Part shown: positions 24,631-37,557 of the stretch, piece by piece
How the letters are laid out: the number at the start of each line of letters is the position of its first letter
How positions within the stretch are numbered: the stretch's first letter is position 1
Assembly: GCA_019914995.1 (NCBI GenBank)
Contig: CM034133.1
Span: 8,884,495-8,948,494 of the forward strand
Direction of reading: 5' to 3'
DNA from: Acanthochlamys bracteata
Lineage: Eukaryota; Streptophyta; Magnoliopsida; Pandanales; Velloziaceae
Length of the DNA: 64,000 nucleotides
Position numbers and translations under genes: made by a program
Notes under the pieces: model-generated
What the model was told of the DNA's origin: nothing
The model's input: only the letters and a program-made list of their open reading frames with translations
The model's database searches: none

Positions 24631-27600
24631 AAAAGAAGAAAATTAGTTGGCCGGAGAGCGGCGTCGGAGAAAGAAACGAGGCAGCATTGAAGATTGAAGA
24701 GAAAGAAGAAAGAAGAAAATGTTTTGAGGAGAAGAGAAGAAAATGTTGGAGAATAGAAGAAGGGGTTGAGAGGAGGAACCGGAAACGAGAAAAATGGGAG
24801 AGGAAGTGGTTAAACTGGTGGTGAAAGCGAATGGGAATTTTTGACCGAAAATTTTTATAAGTAAAATTTTATTATATATTTAATTTGATCTAATAATGAG
24901 TTAAAAATAAATTTTTTTACAGAAAAATAATCAAAGTGTTATAAACACGTTGTAAAGCTTTTTAAACATTAATTTTCAAATTTTTTTTTAAATTTTGACT
25001 TTTTTTTAAAATTTTATGATTGTTTCAACATTTGCATATTGTTTCAAACATTGTTTTTGTATTTTTTACTTCATTAGGTTGTAAGATTGTCTCCTGAATA
25101 AGAACACAACAAATCCCATGACATGACTAAAAAATTTAGGATCAAATTCTGATAAAAATCCAAATTGTTGATGAGATAGTGAGCATTAGGGATGTAAATA
25201 ATGGAATTTTAGGTGTTACTCCCAAATTGCTAGTTTTATCTTGTGACAACATTAAACAAAAAAAGTTTATAGATGATTTGTGAAGGAGATATTTGAAGTA
25301 TTTATCAAAAAAGTTTTATAAAATAAAAATTATTTTATTTTTTTTAAAATAAGTTTTATTTTTATCTAAAAAAATAAAAATAATAAAATCTTACTATATG
25401 AAAATATTTTAAAAAATTATTTATTAAAAACTATAAATTTAAAAATTAAAAAAATGGCTGATAAGCATCGTCAAATAGCGTATTAATTTATACTAAACGT
25501 AACTTTCTCTCATAAAAATATTTTTTGAATAATTTAATAATTTTTTATTATTTATTTTCATGATAACTTCTTTTTAAATATTTATTTTTATAAACTTATT
25601 ATGTAAAAAACTTATTTTGCTCAAATAAATATGCCTTAATATTAATATCTTAATTTCTAGTTAAAATTATACAAAATATAATTGGTATGTCAATGATCCT
25701 AATCTATAATAAAGTAAACTTAGATGAATCTTCTTCTTAAAGAATAACAGTTATTAATGCAGATTATCAAATGCTATCTCTTTTAATCTTTGCAAATTTA
25801 ATGATTCTGTTTTTGAATTTTCTTACTAATAATCTATCTAAAGCGATCTCACTTAAAAGGAAATATTTGGAATTGTTTTTGAATAAATACTTTTTTAAAA
25901 TAAAAATATTTTTATTTGATAAACAAGCTTTAATTTTTATCTAAAAATAATAAAATTTATTTATATAAATTTTTTTTATATTTTATAAATATTTACTAAA
26001 TATTTAAGGAGATATCTTGGAAAATTTTTATAGAATGATAAGTATATTTTCAAATTTTTTGAAAAATAATTTAATTTTTTTATTTAAAATAATAATAAAT
26101 TTATATACGTAAAATTTTTAATTATATATAATATTTTGTAATTCAAATATAAAAATTCTATAAAATATTGTATAAGGGTACTCCTATCACAAAGATGGAA
26201 CACTTTTACACAAGTATAATTTACTATTTATATAACAATAAATAATAATTAACTAAAAATTAAATACTCATAAGGTAGAATGTGGTTGTCCACTAATGGA
26301 GCATGTCATGGACATGATCTAAAATATTTTCCATTTTTTATGTTAACTGTTGTTTATGTCAGTTCTAACTAAGTTAATATGATCCATTTCATTTTAATTT
26401 AGCATTTTTTTTATAGAATATTTAAGATTCATTAGCTTATTTGCAATTATTTTCTCATTTATAAACTAAGAAAAACTTGTGAAGAGATATTTTTCTCATG
26501 CCCTTCATGACATTTTCGTTAATGATTTAAGAGAACTCTATACTTACAATGACTACGTTTCACGTTAATTTCCATAAATGTAGAGAAGGTTGCAAGCAAA
26601 TTCTAAGGCAAGAATATCATGAGCTTCTCATTCATTACTTAGTTATTTTTCATCTAGACTGTGTTCTTTTATATACTAAATAATTTTTTTCAGCCAAAAA
26701 ATTATTTTGAATTTATTTTGTAACTATTTTATAATAATTTTATTTAATTTTTTTTAAAAAGTCACTTTCTGGAAAGTCATTTCTTAAAAGGAACACACCT
26801 CTATTGGTCCCTTCACTCCCTTGAGGCAATGAATTATTCATCAAGAGTTATACATTTTTTATTTTATTTTATGTTGCTGTATACTTAAAACAAGCTTATA
26901 TTTTTTTTATACTAAGTGGAGTTTTGAAATTACTTATAAAATAAAATTTTTTTGAAATAAAAAATATTTAAAAAATTAAGCTTTACTTTTATATAAAAAA
27001 TATAATAACAAAATATTACGACATATTTTATAAAATATATATATTTTTTATTAAAAAATATAAAACAAAAAGTTAAAGTAGAATGCTATTCAATCGTACT
27101 ATCATGCGGTGCCTTAGTATAAACTACAGAATGCAGCAATTTCTTTTTAAGTCAAAAAGTAAATTTCAAATAATTTTATATATTTATTTCATAGATTATA
27201 TTTATAAAATTACTTATGAAAATTTTCTTTTCTTAAAAAATATTTTTTAATTATTTTTTAACAAGTAAAATAAATCCTAAATTGAGGTAAGTATATTGAA
27301 TAACCAATACAAATAAAACCCTAGAAAATTGCCGTCAAATCTTTCTGGCGTCTTCCAGCTAATTATATTCCTGTCAGATAGAAGAAAGAGAAAATGTAGT
27401 TTGTTGATATGTCAAATTAATAAAAAGTTTTCCAATTGCTGCTGTCTTTAGGCCAATAAAGGATTTCACTTTCAAAAGTATATGAGAGCTACTGTCACTC
27501 AATCACCATCGTTCTCCTTAAAAACAGTGTTTCAAATATTTATAATTAAATTTTATAAAATAAAAATTAATTTTAAAAAAAAATACAATAAAAGTAAAGT

Positions 27601-29306
27601 TTAAATTTATATTTTTCTATTTTTAAAAATATATTAAAAATTAAAAAATGTGCAAATAAAAAAATTAAAATTAAAATTTTGTATATAATTATGAATTTTT
27701 TGTATAATTAAAATATATAAATTATTTAATCTGATAAAAAACATAAGATTATAGGGCCTAAACTTCATAACTAAAGATTTATTTGCTATTCTATCAATTT
27801 TAACTTTTTCAAACATAATTTTATTATAAAATAAATAATAATTTAAGATAATTTTATAAATATTTAATTTTAAAATTTTAATTATAATATTCACTTTTAC
27901 TACTAATAAACATAAAATTTTATTTTATAAACTCATTTGAAAAAGGAGTTTATATCGAAATAAACAGCTCTAAGTAATAGCCTGTTTTTTATTTTCCCTA
28001 CAAATCACTTTTCTTTACTCAGAATTAATTTAAAATTTTCATTTATATAAAAAATATTTTCAGCTTATTTTTTTATTACATAAATATATAATTTATTTAA
28101 TAATACTATTTATAATAAATTATCTTTCAGTAACTTATATTCAGCTTAAAAAAACACACCTAAACGTTGTGGCAGTACTTAAAATAAAAAATTTTAAATA
28201 AAATTTATCTAGAAATTTTAGAATATAGATTAGCTTTTTCTATTTCAAATAACTAATTAAAATTTATATATTTAATCTGTAATATACAATCTATTTATCT
28301 AATTTAAATCAAAATTTATTATAGAACTTACTATTAATACAAATTTATATAAATTTATTTTTTATTAAATATTTTAAAATTTAAATTTACTTTTAAAAAA
28401 ATGAGTTTAGCTGAAGTTAAACATACCCAAAATATCTGAATCGTTTCACTTTGGATGATCAGGAATAACAGGCACATTAGGCATACGCAGTTATCAATAA
28501 AAATGCAGATTAAATTTTAAGGACCAATCAAAGGGTGTCTCTCCCTTTCACAACAGCCAGCAAAACCACATTCCAAAGTTCAAGAAATATTCGTGAGTAT
28601 TTATTAAATAATTTTTTTAAACAAAATATGTTAAACATTTTTTTAAAAATAAATAAATACTAATAAAAATTTTATAATATAAAAGTTGTTGTAATGTTAT
28701 AAATTTTTATAAAACTTTTATAAATATTATAAAATTTATTTTAAAATATAAAATAAAAATTTTGATAAATCAGAGTTAAATAATACTTTTAATGAACGTT
28801 TGCGAATGATTTTTAAAAATTAAAAAATTTTATTTTATTTAATAAACGAACTATATTATTTTAATCTAAAAATATAAAAAGATATTAATAAATTTCGTTA
28901 CGTAAATTTTTTATATTTTTAAATAAAATTTTAAAAATTTTATTGAAAAATATAAAATTAAAAAATTAAAAAATATTTTTTATAACTTAATTTCAAACAG
29001 CACATTAAACATTCACAAATGTCCATTTTGTTGGAGGATTGCAAAAGAGTGTTGAGGGATCCACACTTCAACTCCTTTGTCTTCCCTCTGCTCACCTTTT
29101 CTGCCACACTTCCCCACTTCACTACTGCAGCTCATTACTCACTGTCCCCTAAAGTAACAATGAAGATTAGGAAAACATAATCACTTGTTTTAGGAGAGAA
29201 AGTGGAGAATGATTATGGTGTTTTCTAAATTGAAAACATTCAACCACTACCTAACTGACTTTGGATAATTTTGTTGTTAGCTTCTCTGTTTTGAATTAGG
29301 CATTAA

Positions 29307-29602
29307 GTGCGTATTTCAAATACACATAATTAAATTTTATAAAAATAAAAATTAGGAAATAAATTTTTTTAAAAAATAAAATAAAAATAAAGTTTAGTAT
29401 TTGTATTTTAATAATTTTTTAAAATATGTTAAAAATTAAAATATATAATTATATTAAAAAATATGTAAATAAAAAAGTTAGAATTACAATTTCGTATATA
29501 AAAATAGAGTTCAGAATTTTTTATATAATAAAAATATATAAATTATTTAAAATTCAAAATTTAAAAAAATAAAATAAAATAATGAATATTTAAAGCACGC
29601 TC
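29307..29602. mobile_element. Tourist-like MITE, family C, with TAA target duplication
   Basis: 296 bp. Left end GTGCGTATTTCAAATACAC; right end read inverted GAGCGTGCTTTAAATATTC. TAA flanks both sides (29304-29306 and 29603-29605). The interior is A/T-only. Related blocks lie at 27530-27900 and 59616-59849. Confidence 0.6.
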
Positions 29603-30196
29603 TAAGAAGGTTCTACGTAGTACCAGCTAGTACCAGCAGGGTTTTAGATAGCAGTTGGTATTACTTTTCATAAAAATAATTTTTAATATTTTAATTTTAT
29701 ATTTTAAAATAAATTTTATATAATATTTTATTTATTTAAAGTTTTTAAAATTGTAAATAAATTAGATAGTAAGATCATATTATTATTTATTTTTTTGAGA
29801 TAAAAAATAATTAATTAAAATTTGAAAGTAGTAGGTTTGATCTTCTTAGAACTATGATCATGCTCTCCTTAGATTGGAAATTGAATGGGTCAAAAAGAGA
29901 TAAAGCCAAACAATTCAAAGGGCATGGTGTGGATATGCATAGAAAGAAGAAACATGAAGCAATTGGTTCAAGATATATTCTTCACAAAAGGAAAAAGAAA
30001 AGGTGTTCATTGTCCAAGAACTTGCACAAGGTTATCCGACTCAAATGAAACAGAAACAGTGCATGGTGTATAAAAAATTTTCTAAATTTTTTTATTATTA
30101 TTTATTTTTTTAATTAAAAAATATATCTTATTTTTTGAAAAAAATAAAATTATTTTTTCATTATAGAAAAATTTTACTTTAAAAGCTCTCTCAACC

Positions 30197-30424
30197 ACTC
30201 CGTTTGGTACTTTTTAATTTTTAATTTTATATTTTTTAATATATATTTTATAACTATTTAAAAAATTTATTTAAAAATTTTAAAAAATTCTGCGTAGTAA
30301 AATTTTTTTATTATATATTATTATTATTTTTTAAGTTAAAAAAATAAAGTTTATTTTTCAAAAAATATAAAAATATTTTTTATTTTATAAAAACATTATT
30401 TTATAAGTACTCATAAACGCCCCG
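30197..30424 (-). mobile_element. Family A MITE, inverted
   Basis: Left CTCCGTTTGGTACTTTTTAA, right TAAGTACTCATAAACGCCCC; the interior matches family A read backwards. A second, truncated copy in the same direction abuts its left side (about 30065-30180). Confidence 0.5.
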
Positions 30425-30895
30425 TTAGACTTATGGCTTCAAGGTTTGGGATTTCATGTTTTGAAGTATTATTATTGATAACTTTCTTCATTTCAAAACC
30501 TACAAGCTGATTTATGGGTTGTTAGTGGGCCTGTTGGGTTTTTACTGGTGGGCCTTAGATCCACCTAACTTAGCTTCTCTGTGTTATAGTTTGGAGAGCT
30601 AGGGGCAATTTAGGTGAGCAGCTTATTCTGCAGCAATTCTGAAATAAGCAGTTGAGACTTTTTATTTCTGTAGCATTTCTTTTACAAGGGTGAATAAAAT
30701 AGCTTACTTGTAAAATAAGCTTAAAATAAGCTAAGATAATGTTTGGATAAATAAAAATGAATAGAAAAAAGCCCTAAGACACCATTGAAGTAAAGAGACT
30801 GAACGAAACCAAATTCTTCTTTGGTACTTTGAAGGACCTGCACTGGAGTCATCGATGAATTGCCGATTGACTCGTGAATACTTCATGACTACAAA

Positions 30896-31131
30896 TGCGT
30901 TTGAGATTGCTTATAAGTTTTTCTAAAATAAAAGATTTTTATTTTTTTCAAAAAATAAATTTTATTTTTTTTACTTCTAAAAAAATAATAAAATTATATA
31001 ATAAAAAAATTTTATTATGTAAAATTTTTTTATAATATCTAAATTTTTAAATATTTATAAAATATATATTTAAAAATATAAAATAAAAAAAATTAAAAAG
31101 TAATTTTTGATATGCACTACCAAACACACCC
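30896..31131 (+). mobile_element. Family A MITE
   Basis: Left end TGCGTTTGAGATTGCTTATA; right end ATGCACTACCAAACACACCC. The interior follows the family A order. The target duplication is not evident. Confidence 0.55.
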
Positions 31132-32062
31132 GACGGTTAATAGCAATAAGAACATGAACCAGGAGATCCAAGCACTGTTTTTACCGGCCATCTACTGAAC
31201 AATGAACATTCAACAATGGTTCCTTCCTGTAAGTTGCCCATTGTAGGATTCATGTCACACAGCAAAAGCAGAATGTTCTTTTAAATTTCATGTTTTCTTT
31301 AATTCGGTAAAATGTTCTAAAAATTTTATTAAAAGAAAAAAAAAGCTCTGCCAAGCATTTCATTAATATTTCACTGCACTGAAACAGAGAGGGTCAGTGT
31401 TTGTTCTGTGTCGGCACCGTTCGTTTCACTAGTAACCTGTGAAACATGTGTTAGATCATATCTAACGAATTACTGGCTAAAAAATTTATCATTTGAGATA
31501 AAATGAAGTTTGAAATTAATCGAATGCAGTACTGATAGCTCCGATCTGAAGTACCTGTTTATCCCAAAATTAGTAATTAAGATGTACTTTAAATACATAT
31601 AAATGAGTTTTACAAAAATTAAAAAAATTATAGTTTTTAAATAAATTGAAATAAATTTTAATTATATATTTTAATTTTTTTAAATGTGATGAAATAAATT
31701 CGATTTTAGTGTGTATTTACTTGCTATCAAAATTTTATTTTTTTAAACTTATTTTTAATATTAATACAAATTTATATATAAACTTATTTTTACTTAAGAT
31801 TTTTAATTTAATTTAACTTTTTTAATTATTTCTAAATAAATAAGTTGAACATGAGAGAGCACTCAGAATTGAAGCAAATACATACCGGCACCTTATCTAT
31901 AGTGCCTCTTAACTCCCAAAGAGAAAGGAAAAGAACTACAAATACATATTAAACAAAGCTACACTTGTATTAAACATGGTAGAACAACAATTAAAGCTAG
32001 CAAAGCAGAAATCAAGCATGAGCTACTAATCCAACAAAAGTCCTCACTAGCATTGATCGAGA

Positions 32063-32320
32063 TCAAGAACTGAACTCTAGATTCTGCTTCTTTTTCTTCA
32101 TTCCGGTGACCGCAGTAGCAGGCGATGTCGACTTCACCTTCACTTCATTACCTGCTGCAGCACCCTGATCAAGAGTATTGCTGCTTGTAGCTCCTTTACT
32201 TTCGGATGATTCAGAAAACTTCTGCATTGTTTTGGCAGTGGATTCACTGATAACATGACTGATGAGATCGTCGACGTTCGTCGGAAGAGCCTGCGATGGT
32301 TGTCGCCTGTGCCGAGACAT
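32063..32320 (-). CDS. Small unidentified protein, 85 residues
   Basis: Starts MSRHRRQPSQALP, followed by NVDDLISHVISESTAKTMQK, which could form one amphipathic helix. The tail is Ser/Thr-rich and ends in KKKKQNLEFSS. No domain is recognised. It is likely real: codon composition is balanced against AT-rich surroundings, the upstream minus strand is a CT-rich leader-like sequence (about 32321-32410), and a more complex stretch downstream (31900-32060) suits a 3' UTR. An ACGTG core (ABRE/G-box-like) lies on the minus strand at about 32446-32450. The overlapping 106-residue frame on the same strand has odd composition and is treated as a shadow. Confidence 0.5.
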   Translation of the reverse strand: MSRHRRQPSQALPTNVDDLISHVISESTAKTMQKFSESSESKGATSSNTLDQGAAAGNEVKVKSTSPATAVTGMKKKKQNLEFSS

Positions 32321-33829
32321 ATTGAAGTACTGAAATATTGAAAGCGGTGAAGCAGGAAAGCAATGAGTAAGAAGAGTTGGTGAAGTTTTAAAGGAGGAGA
32401 AAACGTGGAAGGGAGTGTGTGGTCACTGTCGTAAATAAAGTAGCACGTACTGCGCGGCACAATCTCATAGGCTTTTACTTTTCGTGGAGGTCGTAAAATT
32501 TAATGCAGGGTTGTTCTGTGACCGTGGAACATGGTGTTTTAAATTTTTATTATTTAATTGTTTATTTTAAATTTAATTTAAATTTAATTACCAAAATATA
32601 ATTATATTAAATTATTTTTTAATCAGAATTTATTTTTATAAATATATTACTTTTCGTAAAATTTTATTTAATTAACCGCGGCCTAATAATATGCAATTTT
32701 AATTTGTGGAGAGAGTTCCATGCAAATTATGTGCAGTAGCATCTTTTCAAAATCAATGGAGTTTTGTTTTAAGAATATTTTGAAATTGCTTTATAAAATA
32801 AATTTTAATGTAATTAAAATAAATCTGTTTTAGTTAAAATTTATAAAAATTTATTTATATATATTTGATAATATTCATTTCTTTATAGTTTTAAAATTTT
32901 TAAAAAAATTATCTTTAAAATATAAAATGGAAGTGGCACTCCGATATAACCGCAAATAATCTTTGAGAACGTGCATCAAATTGATCCTTTCATATTCATT
33001 TTAATATAATTGTAACATAATTATTTTAAAAAGTTTACTACATAGAACTATACGAATATTTTTTTAAATATTAGTAACTGAATTTTACAAAAATAAAAGT
33101 AAAAAATAGAATTTTTTAAAATAAATTGGAATTAATACTTAATTGTTGTGCTTCTATTATTTTTTATAAATAGACTTAAAATTTTATATTTTGATTATTT
33201 CTAAAAGTGAATTGAAAGTGAAAAAAATTATTTTATAAAATATGAAAACGAAAGGGTAAAACTAAAGCAGAAATAAAAATTCATACAAAAATTACAATTT
33301 TAATTTTTGTTAAAATATTGAAATACGTAAACTCATTGAAACTTTAAATTTTGATAAAAATACTCAAGTTCTGATGAATTAAAACACGTCATGCATAAAC
33401 AATAATCAATCTATAATATATATGTTTATTTATTATACTATTATAAATTTGGAATTTATTAAATAACAGTACACGAATATAAAAATACATATTAGAAGCA
33501 CCAAAACAAATTTATGATTTAAAAAAAGAGCATATTGGAACAAATAACGTGTACTTTATTAACAGCACATACATAGAACTAGGCACCGCTCATCTTTGAT
33601 CAGATGGCCGAAACTTAGGATGTGTTTACTTGGGTAAACTTGAGTTTTGAAATATGAGTTTAAAAAATTAAATTAAAAATATTTAATAAAATAACTAAAT
33701 TTTATAAAAATCTAAAATCTTTTTGAAATAACTATAAAAAATTTTAATAAAAAATTTATTTTAATTAATTTATTTATTTTATACTAAATTATAAATTTTA
33801 AAAAAATAAAATTTATGATGTAACAAAAT

Positions 33830-34621
33830 TATTGTTGTCACACCGTCCGGACCGATCTCGAAATCGTTGATTCAGACAGTAAATCGGTTCAAATTTGTAA
33901 AAAATTTGTCTGTGCTATTGATCCGTTTTGATCTATTTCAATCCGGTCGATCAGTCCGTCCAGTCAAACCGGATTGAATAAAATTTGAAAAAAAATTAAT
34001 TAAAAAATTTAAATTTATGATATATTTAATATAAAAATATTATTATTAGCTCTATGTTGAAAAATAATATGTAGTTAGGTTTTATATTTAGATGTGATAA
34101 TAGAAATATATAATTAATTATATTTTATTTATAAATATTAATTATTAGTGATTTTTAAATTTTATATTGTAAATATCTAGACTCAAATATGTATATATAA
34201 AAAAATTAGTTGTATTTTTTTTTTATAATTTATCTATTTTATGATTTTATTTTTTTCTAATCTTCTAATTTATTTAAGTATTTCTAATTATAAATTTTCG
34301 TTATTATTATTATTATTGGTGATGGTAATATTATGGTGGTAATATTTTAATTTTTACTATAATTGTTATTGCTATTATTGTTGATAATAATATCACAGTA
34401 AAAATATTTTAATTTTTTGTTGTGATTGTTACTGTTATTATTATTGCTAGTGCTATAATGACAGTAAATTTCTTATTATAATAATAATTATTATTATTAA
34501 TAAAAAATATTTTACTATTATTGATTTAATAGTTTAATCAGTTTATCCAACGAGTCAATCTAAAAATCATAATCTGAATAACTTTTTGATTTGATGTTCG
34601 GTCCCGATTCTGATAACTACG
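33830..34621 (+). mobile_element. hAT-like non-autonomous element (family D)
   Basis: Left terminus GTTGTCACACCGTCCGGACC. The right terminus read inverted is GTAGTTATCAGAATCGGGAC, with further CGG-rich sequence near both ends (CAATCCGGTCGATCAG on the left). The interior holds ATTATTAGTGATTTTTAAAT and runs of TTATTATTATTG. It is the same family as 58897-59569, in the opposite orientation. No clear 8-bp duplication survives, so the superfamily comes from the other copy. Confidence 0.6.
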
Positions 34622-35154
34622 AAAAAAACGCGCACTTAGGCACCATGGCATCATGATAGTATCCACAGCATCTTTGAATAAATTTTTAAATATTGATACA
34701 ATAAATTTTTTTACGAGAACTCGAATTTAGATTTTTAAATAATAAACTATTATTCTTATCAATCGAATTATAATATATTTTTAAAAACTTTACGTAATAT
34801 AAGAATTTTTGTTTTTTATTTAAGAAAAAAGCTTTTTTGTTCGGGTGTACATGTATGTATTTTCTAAGCAGTTGGTGCTAACTTAAGAATTGGAATTTAA
34901 AAAAAATAGATTAAAAATAGAGTTTAATCTTTATAATTTAATTATTTTTAAAAATAAGTTAAAAGTTAAAATATGAATTTATATTTGAGGAGTATGTAAA
35001 TAAAAATTAGAGCCCGATTTCGTACATGAAATTAAAATTTTTAATTTTTTGTATAAATAAAATATATAAGCTCAGAAAAAAATGAATTTTTGAAAAATTA
35101 GAACACGTCCAAAATGTAGGTCCAACCAATGTATTATTTTTTGGGCTGTTTAGT

Positions 35155-35390
35155 TCAGCTTATCAAAAAATTAATTTTTTAATTTCTATTATATATTTTT
35201 TTAATTAATATTTTATAAGTATTTAAAAAATTATTTAAAATTTAGAAAATATAAAAAAGTTTTAATAGTAAAAATTTTTTATTTCATATTTTTATTATAT
35301 TTTAAAAATAAAAAAAATAATACTCATTTAAAAAATACAAAATATTTTTAATTTCAAAAAAATTCCATTTTAAAAAAAATACCAAAATGA
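35155..35390 (-). mobile_element. Family A MITE, inverted, decayed
   Basis: The interior reads TTATAAGTATTTAAAAAATT, TTTTTTATTTCATATTTTTA and TTAATTTCAAAAAAATTCCA in the order of inverted family A. The ends are eroded. Confidence 0.4.
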
Positions 35391-35583
35391 CTCTTTTAAC
35401 GCATTGAAGTAGTTAATTGTTTGGTAGCCCAATGTGTCTTGGTTGCTAACCAAAGTTCTTGCGTGCCCCATCAACCGAGTTAGGTCCACATTCCCAACAA
35501 AACTCCAGCACTCTCACATTACAAAACACTAGATAAAAACCTACACTCATTCTCTTACATGCTTTCACTCAACACAAAGAAAA

Positions 35584-37557
35584 ATGGACGAGTCATGCTT
35601 AGACCTTGACTCAGTACCGCTCTCTAATCTCTCCGACTCGCCGAGCCCGAACGATTCCACTTCCCCTTCGTCTTCCTCCTTCGACTCTTCTCCTCCTCGG
35701 TCGACGGACAATGTCACGCTGCCGTCTTACAAACTCTCAGTATCCAATCTGTCGTACACAATTATCAAACCTCGTTGCAACAGTAGCATCAATCCCCTGA
35801 TTTTCACGGGCTTCTTCTCCAACAACTCGAAGAGCAGTAAGAACAATAAGAGGTCTATCAACGTGCTTAACTCGGTCTCGTTCACGGCTTACAGCGGCGA
35901 ACTTCTCGCTGTAGTTGGCCCTAGTGGAGCCGGAAAGTCTACACTCTTACGTGTAATCTCCGGTCGGGTACCCGACTCAGAATTCGATCCAAAGTCTGTT
36001 GCTGTGAGTGGTTGCATTATATCGAACCCTCACCGGTTGCGCAACCTCTGCGGGTTCGTGATGCAGGAAGACAATCTGCTTCCTCTTCTTACCGTGAAGG
36101 AAACACTCATGTTCAGTGCGAAGTTTCGACTCAAGAAGATGGATGCAAAAGAAAGAGAAAGAAGGGTTGAAGCTTTGATACATGAGTTAGGGTTAACTCA
36201 AGTTGCTGACAGCTACATCGGCGATGAAGAGAACAGAGGGATCTCCGGCGGGGAACGTAAACGTGTCGCCATCGGTGTTGATGTAATACACGATCCTCCC
36301 ATCTTGCTCCTCGACGAGCCGACTTCCGGCCTCGATAGCTCGTCTGCGTTGCAGGTCACTCAGCTGCTCACCGCAATGGCTAGAAACCGGAGACAGGTTG
36401 TTATAATAACAATCCATCAACCGAGTTACCGGATTCTGAACTACATTTCATCATTCTTGCTTCTCTGGCGAGGTCGAGTCGCGCATTCAGGTACCCTTGC
36501 TTCGTTAAAAGAAACGATATACACCATGGGGTTTACCATTCCACCGCAGGTTAATACGTTAGAGTTCGCCATGGAAGTAGTCAAGGAGCTCGAAGAACAC
36601 AACTCTAAGCAAAACAAGATCATCGTTCACCGTATCGGCAGTACGACTCTTCGCGAATCCTTAACGGATGAACTTCATGGCTATCGTGACTACTGTTCGA
36701 GTCTCGACGAGATCATAGCGCTAGCTTGTAGATTCTGGAAGGTAATCTACAGAACAAAGCAGTTGTTCTTGGCAAGAACAATTCAAGCCTTCATCGCAGG
36801 CTTAGGTCTTGGTAGTGTTTATCTCAACATAAAGATGGATACAACCGGTGTTACGGAACGACTAGGGTTCTTTGCATTCAGCCTCAGCTTCTTGCTGTCT
36901 TCCACCGTTGAAGCTTTACCCATTTTTTTACAAGAACGGCGAGTTTTGATGAAGGAAACTTCGAGGAAAATGTACCGCCTTTCTTCATACATGATCGCCA
37001 ACACTTTAATCTTCCTACCGTTCTTGTTCCTGGTAGCAATCATCTTCTCAGCACCGGTGTATTGGCTAGTTGGACTCAACCCTTCCGTCGAAGTTTTCGC
37101 GTTCTTCGTCATGACAGTGTGGCTTATTACACTGATGGCAAGCTCTCTGGTTCTCTTCTTAAGCGCGATTTCAACCGATTACATACTCGGAAACTCATTG
37201 ATCTGCTTATTTTTAGGAGTTTTCTTCCTGTTCTCCGGCTACTTCATACCGAAAGAAAGCATACCCAAGTACTGGATGTTCATGTATTACCTGTCATTGT
37301 ATAGGTACCCGTTGGACACATTGGTCATGAACGAGTACTTGAGTTTGAAGAACAAGTGCTTCTCATGGCAAGAAGAAGAAGTTGGAGAAAGCAGTGAGAT
37401 GGTTTGTTTGCTCACTGGTGCAGATGTGTTGAGGGCAAGAGGGTTAGAGAAGGATACGAGGTGGATTAATGTTGGGATCATGATTGGGTTCTTCTTGGTT
37501 TATAGGGTTCTTTGTTGGATTGTTCTTGTTAGGAAGGCTTCAAAAACTAAACTCTGA
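35584..37557 (+). CDS. Half-size ABCG (WBC) transporter
   Basis: Intronless, 657 residues, the usual length for half-size ABCG exporters of plant lipids and hormones, which act as dimers in the plasma membrane. The nucleotide-binding domain comes first: Walker A GPSGAGKST near residue 112, Q-loop VMQEDNLLPLLTVKETL, signature ISGGERKRVAIG near residue 220, Walker B ILLLDEPTSGLDS near 240, and H-loop TIHQPSYRI near 277. The C-terminal half has about six hydrophobic segments, including LGFFAFSLSFLLSSTVEALP, LIFLPFLFLVAIIFSAPVYW, LICLFLGVFFLFSGYFIPKE and, at the end, GIMIGFFLVYRVLCWIVLV. Lack of introns and the overall pattern resemble the ABCG4/ABCG8/ABCG10 group; I cannot choose among them. A Ser/Pro-rich tail of about 45 residues precedes the first conserved block. 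No defects were seen. Confidence 0.93.
   Translation: MDESCLDLDSVPLSNLSDSPSPNDSTSPSSSSFDSSPPRSTDNVTLPSYKLSVSNLSYTIIKPRCNSSINPLIFTGFFSNNSKSSKNNKRSINVLNSVSFTAYSGELLAVVGPSGAGKSTLLRVISGRVPDSEFDPKSVAVSGCIISNPHRLRNLCGFVMQEDNLLPLLTVKETLMFSAKFRLKKMDAKERERRVEALIHELGLTQVADSYIGDEENRGISGGERKRVAIGVDVIHDPPILLLDEPTSGLDSSSALQVTQLLTAMARNRRQVVIITIHQPSYRILNYISSFLLLWRGRVAHSGTLASLKETIYTMGFTIPPQVNTLEFAMEVVKELEEHNSKQNKIIVHRIGSTTLRESLTDELHGYRDYCSSLDEIIALACRFWKVIYRTKQLFLARTIQAFIAGLGLGSVYLNIKMDTTGVTERLGFFAFSLSFLLSSTVEALPIFLQERRVLMKETSRKMYRLSSYMIANTLIFLPFLFLVAIIFSAPVYWLVGLNPSVEVFAFFVMTVWLITLMASSLVLFLSAISTDYILGNSLICLFLGVFFLFSGYFIPKESIPKYWMFMYYLSLYRYPLDTLVMNEYLSLKNKCFSWQEEEVGESSEMVCLLTGADVLRARGLEKDTRWINVGIMIGFFLVYRVLCWIVLVRKASKTKL

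Larger units (their letters stand above)
24631..32062. other. Long AT-rich intergenic region with nested MITE remnants; no gene seen
   Basis: After the PIP5K promoter region (purine-rich on the plus strand to about 24830) the DNA is very AT-rich. Family A-like decayed copies lie near 25265-25440, 26920-27090, 28796-28990, 30196-30424 and 30896-31131, and a truncated one near 30065-30180. Family C-like copies are near 27530-27900 and 29307-29602, and a family E relative ends near 28165. Islands of normal complexity without recognisable genes are 26280-26660, 27330-27520, 29020-29290, 29830-30060 (a short basic open frame of doubtful meaning), 30430-30880 and 31140-31450. No RNA gene was recognised. 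Confidence 0.5.
32321..35583. other. Intergenic; MITEs and a hAT-like element; no gene seen
   Basis: Leader/promoter of the small gene to about 32530, AT-rich DNA to 33550, a family B-like block at 33615-33825, a hAT-like element at 33830-34621, a family C-like block near 34870-35110 and an inverted family A copy at 35155-35390. The last 190 bases before the ABCG start look like promoter and leader. Confidence 0.5.

Noticed and set aside
24582-24824. Lys/Glu/Arg-rich 80-residue frame
   Set aside because: Low-complexity purine-rich DNA upstream of the PIP5K gene; the sense of transcription there is the opposite strand.
29854-30073. Basic 62-64 residue open frames
   Set aside because: Two overlapping frames of similar length, no domain, no leader or splice context, and transposon remnants on both sides.
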